Shown: positions 47,044-53,609 of the stretch, in pieces
How positions within the stretch are numbered: position 1 is the first letter of the stretch
Layout of the letters: the number at the start of each line of letters is the position of its first letter
DNA from: Gammaproteobacteria bacterium
GTDB lineage: Bacteria; Pseudomonadota; Gammaproteobacteria; Ga0077536
NCBI GenBank assembly: GCA_009692365.1
Contig: SHZJ01000024.1
Span: 1 to 53,609, forward strand
Direction of reading: 5' to 3'
Length of the DNA: 53,609 nt
Notes under the pieces: model-generated
Seen by the model: the letters and a program-made list of their open reading frames with translations, nothing else
The model's database searches: none
What the model was told of the DNA's origin: nothing
Position numbers and translations under genes: made by a program

Positions 47044-49698
47044 TTAGACCGTAGTGGGATTGGGTTTGTCGGCGTCGATCGCGTACTTCGCGATCGCAGC
47101 GCTGACGGCGGTGGCCGGTACCACGCCGTCGTCGGCGAGCGCCTTGAGTGCCGCGACCACCACGAAATAGCGGTTTACCTCAAAAAATTCGCGCAGCTTG
47201 CGGCGAGAATCGGAACGCCCGAAGCCGTCCGTCCCCAACACGCGGTAGCGCTTGGGCACGAACTGCCGAATTTGGTCGGCATAGGCTTTGAGATAATCCG
47301 ACGCGGCGACCACCGGCCCCGCCTCGGCCGCCAGTTGCGCGGTGACGTAGGGCACGCGCGGCGGCGCCTCGGGGTGGAGCATATTCCAGCGGTCGCAGGC
47401 CAAACCCTCGCGCCGCAGTTCGTTGAAACTGGTCGCGCTCCACACGTTGGCCCCGATGTTGAAGTCGGCTTCCAACAGGGCTGCGGCCGCCATCACCTCG
47501 CGCAGAATGGCACCCGAGCCCAGCAGTTGGAGCTGCGGTGCGGCGTGGACGCTCAGGCGGTACAGGCCGCGCACGATGCCGTCTTCCGCGCCCTCCGGCA
47601 GCGCCGGCTGCGGGTAGTTTTCATTCATCACGGTGATGTAATAAAAAACGTTTTCCTGCTGCTCAAACATCCGCCGCATGCCGCTGTGGATGAGCACCGC
47701 CAGCTCATAGGCAAAAGTGGGGTCGTAGGAGATGCAGTTCGGGATGGTGGCGGCCTGCAAATGGCTGTGGCCGTCCTGGTGTTGTAGCCCCTCACCGGCC
47801 AGCGTCGTGCGGCCGGACGTGCCACCCAACAAAAAGCCGCGGGCCTGCATATCGCCCGCCGCCCACGCCAAGTCGCCTACGCGCTGAAAGCCGAACATCG
47901 AATAGAAAATGAAGAAGGGGATCATTTGCAGCTGATGGTTGGCGTAGGCCGTGGCCGCGGCGATCCAGGAGCACATCGCGCCCGCTTCGTTGATGCCTTC
48001 CTCGAGGATTTGCCCGCGAATGTCCTCGCGGTAATACATCACCTCATCGTGGTCTACCGGCTCGTAGAGCTGGCCCACGGAGGAGTAGATCCCCAACTGT
48101 CGGAACATGCCTTCCATGCCGAAAGTGCGGGCCTCGTCCGGCACGATCGGTACCACGCGTGGCCCGATGGTTTTATCGCGGGTGAGGGCCGAGAGCAGCC
48201 GCACAAAGGCCATGGTGGTCGACATATCGCGCTCGCCCGAGCCCTTCAGCAGCGCGTCAAATATCGCGATGGGCGGGATCACCAAGGGCTCGGCGGTGCG
48301 GCGCCGTTGGGGTAGAAAACCGCCCATCGCGGCCGTACGCTCGCGCAAATAGCGCATTTCGGGGCTGTCTTCGGGGGGGCGATAGTAGGGGGCCTGCGCG
48401 ACGTCGGCGTCGGCGATCGGCAGGTTGAAACGGTCGCGGAATTTCCGCAGCGCGGTTTCCCCCATTTTTTTCTGCGAGTGAGTGACCATTTTGCCTTCGC
48501 CGGCCTCGCCCATGCCGTAGCCTTTGACGGTCTTGCACAGGATGACCGTGGGCTGGCCCGTATGCGCCATCGCCGCGGCGTAAGCGGCATACACTTTATG
48601 CGGGTCGTGGCCGCCCCGATTCAGCCGCCAAATGTCCTCATCGCTCATGCTGTGCACGAGGGCTTTGAGCTCCGGGTATTTGCCAAAAAAATGCTCGCGA
48701 ACATAGGCCCCGTTGAAGGCTTTAAGGGCCTGATATTCGCCGTCGACCACTTCTTCCATGCGCTGTAAGAGCAGGCCTTTGGTATCGCGGGCGAGTAGCG
48801 GATCCCATGCCGCGCCCCAGATTACTTTGATGACGTTCCAGCCGGCCCCGCGAAAATCGGATTCTAGTTCTTGAATAATTTTGCCGTTGCCGCGCACCGG
48901 ACCGTCTAGGCGTTGCAGATTGCAGTTGATGACGAAAACCAGATTATCGAGTTTCTCGCGGGCCGCCAGCGCCGCCGCGCCAAAGGATTCCGGCTCGTCC
49001 ATTTCGCCGTCGCCCATGAAGGCCCACACCTTGCGGCCCGCGGTCGGGCTCAGGTCGCGGTGCTGGAGATAGCGCATGAACCGCGCCTGATAAATCGCCA
49101 TGATCGGCCCTAAGCCCATGGACACCGTGGGGAACTGCCAGAAATCCGGCATCAGCCACGGATGCGGGTAGGAGGTCAGGCCTTTGCCATCGACGTCCTG
49201 GCGAAAGTTATCGAGGTCTTCCTCGCTCAACAGCCCCAGCAAATAGGCGCGCGCGTACACCCCGGGCGCTGAATGGCCCTGGAAGTACACCAGATCTCCG
49301 CCGTGGGTGGCGGTGGGTGCGTGCCAGAAATGGTTATAGCCGACTTCATAGAGCGTGGCGGCCGAGGCGTAGCTCGCGATGTGGCCACCCAGTTCCGGGT
49401 TGCGCCTATTGGCCTTCACCACCATCGCCATGGCGTTCCAGCGATTGATCGACCGAATGCGCCATTCCAGCGCCGGATCGCCCGGCGTGTATTGTTCGCG
49501 ATGCGGGGGGATGGTGTTGAGGTACGCGGTATTGGCGGAGTAGGGCAGGTCGGCACCGGAGCGCCGGGCTTTATCGATCAGGCGCTCGAGCAGGTAATGC
49601 GCCCGCTCGATGCCGTCGGTTTCGACGACCGCCTCGAGTGCGTCGATCCACTCGCCCGTCTCGAGGGGGTCGAGGTCCTGATTGAGTAGACTGCTCAT
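47044..49698 (-). CDS. aceE: Pyruvate dehydrogenase E1, homodimeric type
   Basis: An 884-residue thiamine diphosphate enzyme that decarboxylates pyruvate for acetyl-CoA synthesis. The N terminus (DPLETGEWIDALEAVVETDG) and NRRNPELGGHIASYASAATLYEVG are typical. The ThDP motif is VWAFMGDGEMDEPES with the closing NCN, and ANHQLQMIPFFIFYSMFGFQR lies in the transketolase-like domain. Length is that of homodimeric AceE (887 in Escherichia coli). It heads aceE-aceF-Nudix-esterase. No pdhR-type regulator is nearby; a 540-base region with duplicated sequence lies upstream. Confidence 0.97.
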   Translation of the reverse strand: MSSLLNQDLDPLETGEWIDALEAVVETDGIERAHYLLERLIDKARRSGADLPYSANTAYLNTIPPHREQYTPGDPALEWRIRSINRWNAMAMVVKANRRNPELGGHIASYASAATLYEVGYNHFWHAPTATHGGDLVYFQGHSAPGVYARAYLLGLLSEEDLDNFRQDVDGKGLTSYPHPWLMPDFWQFPTVSMGLGPIMAIYQARFMRYLQHRDLSPTAGRKVWAFMGDGEMDEPESFGAAALAAREKLDNLVFVINCNLQRLDGPVRGNGKIIQELESDFRGAGWNVIKVIWGAAWDPLLARDTKGLLLQRMEEVVDGEYQALKAFNGAYVREHFFGKYPELKALVHSMSDEDIWRLNRGGHDPHKVYAAYAAAMAHTGQPTVILCKTVKGYGMGEAGEGKMVTHSQKKMGETALRKFRDRFNLPIADADVAQAPYYRPPEDSPEMRYLRERTAAMGGFLPQRRRTAEPLVIPPIAIFDALLKGSGERDMSTTMAFVRLLSALTRDKTIGPRVVPIVPDEARTFGMEGMFRQLGIYSSVGQLYEPVDHDEVMYYREDIRGQILEEGINEAGAMCSWIAAATAYANHQLQMIPFFIFYSMFGFQRVGDLAWAAGDMQARGFLLGGTSGRTTLAGEGLQHQDGHSHLQAATIPNCISYDPTFAYELAVLIHSGMRRMFEQQENVFYYITVMNENYPQPALPEGAEDGIVRGLYRLSVHAAPQLQLLGSGAILREVMAAAALLEADFNIGANVWSATSFNELRREGLACDRWNMLHPEAPPRVPYVTAQLAAEAGPVVAASDYLKAYADQIRQFVPKRYRVLGTDGFGRSDSRRKLREFFEVNRYFVVVAALKALADDGVVPATAVSAAIAKYAIDADKPNPTTV

Positions 49699-50235
49699 GC
49701 GTGTGCCGGTCTCCCGTTGCTGTTATCCGAATACTCCGAGCGCCGTTTAGCGCGCTCGCCTGAAGTGTAGCGCAAGCGGATAGCACCTCGTGCGTGCCGG
49801 CAATGGAAGGCTTATTTTTGTGCGCTGTTTGGTTGGCGTCCGCCTCTCCAACGGCCGCGCCAGAGAGCGTGGGCGCAGGTTCCCGATTCCAAAGGGGCGA
49901 GGTGCGCCGGGTGGTGGGTGCTGCAGTGGGCCACGGGTGGCCCGCGGACCCCACGCTTGCGCTTGCGCAGGTTCCCGATTCCAAAGGGGCGAGGTGCGCA
50001 CGGGTGGTGGGTGGTGCAGTGGCCCGTGGGTGGCCCGCGGACCCCACCCCCGCGCCGCTTACGCAGTGCGCTGGGCGGCCAGGCGCGATGTGACGATGCC
50101 GGTGGTGCGAATTTTAAACGCGTTGGCGGTGCGCTAGCCCGGCGTCGGCGTAGGCGAGGCCGCGCGGGGGACTTGGGGATCGGCACTGCGGCAGATTAAC
50201 CCGGGCCACTCGCCGCCCACCCCGCGGATGTTGGG
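49699..50235. other. Noncoding region upstream of aceE with duplicated segment
   Basis: About 540 bases without a convincing gene. It contains a two-copy repeat (49873-50047). Open frames through it simply translate the repeat and lack family features. The aceE promoter should lie in the part nearest 49699. Confidence 0.5.
49873..50047. repeat. Two imperfect ~82-bp copies at a 92-base period
   Basis: Copy 1 (49873-49954) and copy 2 (49965-50047) both start GCGCAGGTTCCCGATTCC and end GGCCCGCGGACCCCAC. Copy 1 holds a perfect dyad GGGCCAC-GG-GTGGCCC at 49928-49943 that is altered in copy 2. It could be a duplicated terminator or regulatory leader for aceE. Confidence 0.88.
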
Positions 50236-50832
50236 CTACTTGGACGGCACGGCGGCGGCGGGGCAGGGCTCTACACGCTCGCATTTCGAACCGTTCTGGT
50301 AGATGAACCGGATGAACTCGCTGCCGGCCATAAAGCGTTCGGTGAGCACGGGCAAGTTCGCGCCACGGTCGATTTCGCGCAGATAACACACCGTCCCCTC
50401 GCTGCCAGCGACGCAGCGAAAATCCAGCGGCTGCACCTGGGCTGAGTGCGTGTTCAGCAAATAGCCATCGGCGGTGCGCTGCCACGCGCGTGCGAAACGG
50501 GTCTCGGCGCAATCGCAGGTCAGGTAGCGGTCGGCGAATTCAACCAGCTTACCCACCGTCATTCCCGGCACGGCGTCATCGGCCGCGCGGGAGTTGACCA
50601 GTCGGGCAGTGAGCAGTTCGCGGGGCGTCAGCGAGGGGTCGACGGTGGGTTCGGCGGCGAGGGCCACCACGGGTTCAGGCGCGGCTTTGCGCATAAAACT
50701 TGGCCGGAGGTTGGGCATGGCGCAGCCCGCCAAGAGCAGCGTTGTGAGCAATAAGACGGTCATCTGGCGGCCGTGGCGCCCGCAAACGGACAGGGTCATA
50801 GGTTTCTTCTGGGTGGTTGAGACGGCGCTCAT
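50236..50832 (-). CDS. Putative lipoprotein, unknown function
   Basis: A 198-residue protein with a basic N terminus, a hydrophobic stretch and a lipobox LLAGC with Cys36, so it is probably lipid-anchored in the envelope. The mature part has several Cys (YLTCDCAETRFARAW, FRCVAGSEGTVCYLREID, KCERVEPCP), suggesting disulfides. I recognise no family. The ATG at 50832 overlaps the stop of the HAD phosphatase gene (ATGA), supporting that start; an internal ATG at 50799 would give a shorter, more usual signal. It is the last gene of the operon. Confidence 0.78.
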   Translation of the reverse strand: MSAVSTTQKKPMTLSVCGRHGRQMTVLLLTTLLLAGCAMPNLRPSFMRKAAPEPVVALAAEPTVDPSLTPRELLTARLVNSRAADDAVPGMTVGKLVEFADRYLTCDCAETRFARAWQRTADGYLLNTHSAQVQPLDFRCVAGSEGTVCYLREIDRGANLPVLTERFMAGSEFIRFIYQNGSKCERVEPCPAAAVPSK

Positions 50833-51740
50833 AGGGCGCCCATTTCGGCTTTAAAAAGGTGTTTTTCCCGCTCGAACGCCACCCGCGCAATGATGACATC
50901 GAGGATCGTGCGCACGCGTTTTTCGAGTTTGCGGCCGCTGCGGTAATCGGCGAGTGCAAAGTAGTCGATGCGCTCGGCGGCCACCAACGCGCGGCATACC
51001 TCGAGCGAGGCTGGGTTGGCAGGATTATGCACCGCGATGGCGAAGCCACCGTAATTCTTGGTGACGGTCATACAGGGCACATCGGTCAGGCCATCCCCGA
51101 GGTACACCATGTGGCCAAAGGGAATTGGCCGCTGCGCTTCGGGCATGTATTCGTTGATCGACTCACCCGGGGTTTCCCGGCCTTTATTGATGCGGAACAA
51201 ATATTGGGTTTTGCTGGTGTCATTGATCACGATGGTGGGGAAACAGGCCACTTCGTGGTGATTAAAATGGTATTGCGAGGCGTACACCCGTTCGAAGTGA
51301 TGCTTGATGCTAATGCCTTCCAGAATTTCACTCAGCCCGGCCGAAACAATGTAGTGCCGGGCTTGCACCAGCCCCCCCGAGCGGGTGGCCACATAGCGGT
51401 TGATGCGCTCAAACCAAGTCTCGACGCCCGGGAAATAGCGAATGCCGCTGGCTAGCCGCCGCAGCGCAGCCCGGCTGAGGTGCGCCTTGTTCGCCTCAAT
51501 TTTTTCGACCAGCAGGCGCATGTAGGTCAGGATGCTGTCGCCGCCGGTGAGTCGAGTTTCGGCGTTGACCTCGGCCCAGAAATCTTCCGGCGCGATGCCT
51601 AGCTGTGGAAATACCGTGTATTCCTGCATGGGTTGCGGGGTCAGCGTGCCGTCAAAGTCGTAGATCAGCGCCAGCGTATTGCGGGTGAAGGGGACCTCGG
51701 CGGGGGCTGCCGCGCGCCGCGTTGGGGGGCGCTGGCTCAT
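50829..51740 (-). CDS. HAD-family phosphatase
   Basis: A 303-residue haloacid dehalogenase-superfamily protein. Motif I is YDFDGTLTP (27-35), motif II is in HYIVSAGLSEI, and the acidic motif IV is VYLGDGLTDVPCM. The cap lies between motifs I and II (EDFWAEVNAETRLTGGDS). No signal peptide, so it is cytoplasmic. It is likely a phosphatase on a small phosphorylated metabolite. It overlaps its neighbours by 4 bases at each end, indicating tight translational coupling. Confidence 0.85.
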   Translation of the reverse strand: MSQRPPTRRAAAPAEVPFTRNTLALIYDFDGTLTPQPMQEYTVFPQLGIAPEDFWAEVNAETRLTGGDSILTYMRLLVEKIEANKAHLSRAALRRLASGIRYFPGVETWFERINRYVATRSGGLVQARHYIVSAGLSEILEGISIKHHFERVYASQYHFNHHEVACFPTIVINDTSKTQYLFRINKGRETPGESINEYMPEAQRPIPFGHMVYLGDGLTDVPCMTVTKNYGGFAIAVHNPANPASLEVCRALVAAERIDYFALADYRSGRKLEKRVRTILDVIIARVAFEREKHLFKAEMGAL

Positions 51741-52438
51741 ACAGGTGGGTGGTCGCTGGCCGGGGCGGCCACGCCGTTGCGCAGCAGCTCGCGCACGCGG
51801 GCGGTGGCGGCCAGCATCTCGGGGAAGACCTCATTGGCCAGCGCCGCGGTGGCGGCGCTGGGTTGCTTGAGGTCGGGGATCATCAGGGTCCACATGCCGG
51901 CCCCTACCGCCGCGTGGACGCCGACCTCGGAATCTTCCAAGGCGATACAGGCGCTGGGTGCGATCGCCAGCGTGGCCGCCGCGCGCAGAAAAATGTCGGG
52001 CGCGGGCTTGCCATGCGCCACTTGGTCGCCGGTGATACACACGGGGAAATACTCAAGCAGACCGGCCACCGTCAGCGCTAACTGGGCGTTACCACTGCGT
52101 GTTTGGGTGGCCACGGCGATGGGCACGCCGCTGGCAACGAGTTCGGCCAGCAGGGCGGGGATCCCGGGCTTGGTGCGCAGGCCGTGGGCGTCAATCTGCG
52201 CCCGATAGTGGCGCTGAAAACTCACCCGGTATTCGTCTAAACGAAAATTCGGCCCAAACGCGCTGAGTAGGGCCGCTTCCACTCGCGGGCCCGGCAGGCC
52301 GATGAGCTCCGCATACAGGGCGTCGGTTAGGGTTTTACCAAAATCCTCCCCGGCGAGTCCCGCGGCGCGACGAATAACCGGTTCGGAGTCTATGAGCACA
52401 CCGTCCATATCAAATACCACGGCCGAGAAGATTCTCAT
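51737..52438 (-). CDS. HAD hydrolase, beta-phosphoglucomutase/HxpB-like
   Basis: A 233-residue HAD protein. Motif I is FDMDGVLIDSEP (9-20), Thr of motif II is in VATQTRSGN, Lys of motif III is in GKPAPDIFLRAA, and motif IV is ALEDSEVGVHAA. This is the subfamily of sugar phosphatases (HxpB/YniC, YqaB) and beta-phosphoglucomutase. It would dephosphorylate a hexitol or sugar phosphate. It overlaps both flanking genes by 4 bases, so it is part of the same mRNA as the LOG-family gene. Confidence 0.87.
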   Translation of the reverse strand: MRIFSAVVFDMDGVLIDSEPVIRRAAGLAGEDFGKTLTDALYAELIGLPGPRVEAALLSAFGPNFRLDEYRVSFQRHYRAQIDAHGLRTKPGIPALLAELVASGVPIAVATQTRSGNAQLALTVAGLLEYFPVCITGDQVAHGKPAPDIFLRAAATLAIAPSACIALEDSEVGVHAAVGAGMWTLMIPDLKQPSAATAALANEVFPEMLAATARVRELLRNGVAAPASDHPPV

Positions 52439-53007
52439 GGCTGGCCGCGCGCCGGCGTGCCCAGGCTAAACGCCGCGTCGAGCAGGGCCAAGAGGTCGCT
52501 AACTTCCTCCGCCACCAGCAGCCGGTCGATTTCCAGGGGGTCGATAAAACCCTCGTTGACAGCCTGCGTCAGCAGCGCGCGCCACGGGCCGAAATAGCGG
52601 GCGGTGTTGAGCAGGGCGACCGGTTTGTCGATGCAGCCCAGTTGGCGCCATGTCATGACTTCCAGTAACTCGTCGAACGTGCCAAGGCCGCCCGGCAAGG
52701 CCACGAAAGCGTCGGCGAGTTCCATCATCAGCGCCTTACGGGCGAACAGGTCAGGCACCGTGTGACAGGTCTCTAAGCCGGGTTGCAGCACCTCGGCGGT
52801 GCCGAGAAAACTGGGAATCACCCCCGTCACCTGCCCGCCGGCGTCCAGTGCACCCTGCGCCAGCACGCCCATGAGCCCCTGTCGTCCACCGCCGAAGATC
52901 AAGGGCCAAGCGCGCTCTGCTAGGGCCGCGCCCAGCGCTCGTGCGGCGTGGCGATAGCGCGGGTCAGTGCCGAGACGGGCGCCACAAAAAACCGCAATCA
53001 CCGGCAT
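52435..53007 (-). CDS. LOG-family nucleotide 5'-monophosphate phosphoribohydrolase
   Basis: A 190-residue Rossmann-fold protein of the TIGR00730/LOG family. It has the nucleotide-binding FGGGRQGLMG (38-47) and catalytic PGGLGTFDE (105-113, the PGGxGTxxE signature). LOG proteins cleave the N-glycosidic bond of nucleoside monophosphates, and in plants and some bacteria release cytokinins; a housekeeping nucleotide role is more likely here. It begins 1 base after the stop of the upstream partial gene and overlaps the next gene. Confidence 0.92.
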   Translation of the reverse strand: MPVIAVFCGARLGTDPRYRHAARALGAALAERAWPLIFGGGRQGLMGVLAQGALDAGGQVTGVIPSFLGTAEVLQPGLETCHTVPDLFARKALMMELADAFVALPGGLGTFDELLEVMTWRQLGCIDKPVALLNTARYFGPWRALLTQAVNEGFIDPLEIDRLLVAEEVSDLLALLDAAFSLGTPARGQP

Positions 53008-53008
53008 G

Positions 53009-53609
53009 TCAGGGTCCTGCTATCCAGATGAGTTCGCCACTTTGGAGGCGCCAAGTTTTGCCCACGCGGCTGGCTCGGATCAGACGGCCGGAGCCGCAGG
53101 TCGCGCCGCAGTTGAACTCCACATACACCAGCGCGTGCTGCGCGGTGGCGTCGAAGGCCACCCGCGAGAGCCGCAACAACCCCGGTGCGCCGGGGAAACG
53201 CGTGTTGAAGCGGCGCCAATTGCTGGCCGGATCGGCATCTGCGAAAAGCGTGGCGCGCTCGGTGTCTCCCAGCAGTTCATAGCTGACCTTGAGCTCGAAA
53301 TGCCGCTCCACCGGGCTGGCGCGTTCGTTTACCGCCAGCCATTGATTGAGCAGGTCAGGGGTAGTTTCCAGCCGCTTGGCGAGGTCGTCAATTTTGCTGC
53401 CGGAGGGCACGACGGTGGTGGTTTCTTTCGAGGTGCGATCCGCAATGACGATGGTCTTAGCCTCCGCCCCCAGCCCCTGCGCCACGAGTGTCGACCACAG
53501 CGCATATTCCGCCGCCTCCGGCTGCGGCGCCACGGGTGCCGTTGCTTTGGCGACAGTCGGGGCCGGGGTCGGGGTCGGGGCCGGGGTCGGGGTCGGGGTC
53601 GGGGTCGGG
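53009..53609 (-). CDS. Pro/Thr-rich protein, partial, unknown function
   Basis: The frame ends at 53009 and runs off the right edge, so the start is outside. The visible N-side is an alternating Pro-Thr/Pro-Ala stretch encoded by 6-base repeats, then a ~170-residue domain. That includes SKIDDLAKRLETTPDLLNQW, which looks like a LysM-like or helical segment, and FNCGATCGSGRLIRASRVGKTW near the end. A GTG at 53533 could start a shorter product, but the Pro-Thr coding continues upstream in frame. I recognise no family. It is the first visible gene of the LOG/HAD/lipoprotein operon. Confidence 0.7.
   Translation of the reverse strand, partial: PTPTPTPTPAPTPTPAPTVAKATAPVAPQPEAAEYALWSTLVAQGLGAEAKTIVIADRTSKETTTVVPSGSKIDDLAKRLETTPDLLNQWLAVNERASPVERHFELKVSYELLGDTERATLFADADPASNWRRFNTRFPGAPGLLRLSRVAFDATAQHALVYVEFNCGATCGSGRLIRASRVGKTWRLQSGELIWIAGP
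53556..53609. repeat. GGGGTC/GGGGCC hexanucleotide repeat at the right edge
   Basis: About nine 6-base units encode the Pro-Thr/Pro-Ala linker of the partial gene on the minus strand. The array continues past the window, so its length is unknown. Confidence 0.9.

Noticed and set aside
49571..50047. 158-codon minus-strand frame with repeated PLESGTC-like peptide
   Set aside because: The peptide repeat merely reflects the DNA duplication, and the frame runs into the start of aceE.
49873..50047. CRISPR array
   Set aside because: Only two imperfect long copies with a 10-base separation, no spacers and no cas genes.

Overview
The window is GC-rich, densely packed bacterial chromosome. Gene order points to a gammaproteobacterium, or less likely a betaproteobacterium: rng-yhdP-nudJ-mnmA with tldD close by, and alaC-hom-thrC-unknown-recJ-prfB-lysS, are core neighbourhoods of those groups. 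A Tat-exported HiPIP, homodimeric aceE and prfB with the classical +1 frameshift site fit that placement. Family-level taxonomy cannot be read from the sequence alone. I see no rRNA, tRNA, CRISPR array, transposase, integrase or phage gene, and no recognisable transcription factor.

Layout. (1) 1-1493: a coiled-coil protein on the minus strand running off the left edge just where a possible NYN nuclease domain begins. (2) 1988-16366: an accessory catabolic region. It holds an epoxide hydrolase with an apparent ATC start, two MaoC/hotdog proteins, a small monooxygenase-fold protein, a cytochrome P450, an isochorismatase-family hydrolase, and a minus-strand run permease - dehalogenase-like hydrolase - flavin monooxygenase - carboxylesterase - hotdog - Rieske protein - PQQ dehydrogenase. 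It ends with an acyl-CoA ligase carrying two compensating frameshifts. Together these suggest import, oxidation and CoA activation of hydrophobic carboxylic or terpenoid-like substrates, but the substrate cannot be named. (3) 16570-18134: HiPIP, a small DMT-type membrane protein, a cupin and a small secreted protein. (4) 18250-27947: acnA, mnmA, nudJ, yhdP and rng, all on the minus strand. (5) 28075-30776: a GlgC-like protein lacking the catalytic signature residues, and a solitary glcD. (6) 30822-41633: tldD, then alaC, hom, thrC, a conserved unknown, recJ, prfB and lysS. (7) 41721-42788: an HvfA-like Cys-peptide precursor directly followed by an HvfC/DUF2063 gene, with no room for the MNIO (DUF692) enzyme normally between them. 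(8) 42801-49698: argG, an esterase, a Nudix hydrolase, aceF and aceE. (9) 49699-50235: a gap with a two-copy 92-bp-period repeat. (10) 50236-53609: a tightly overlapped operon of a partial Pro/Thr-rich protein, a LOG-family protein, two HAD phosphatases and a lipoprotein.

Most worth a second look: the MNIO-less HvfA/HvfC pair, the GlgC-like pseudoenzyme, the Rieske/PQQ dehydrogenase pair with a lanthanide-type Asp, the ATC-started epoxide hydrolase, the double-frameshifted ligase, and the hairpin flanked by direct repeats at 7544-7616.
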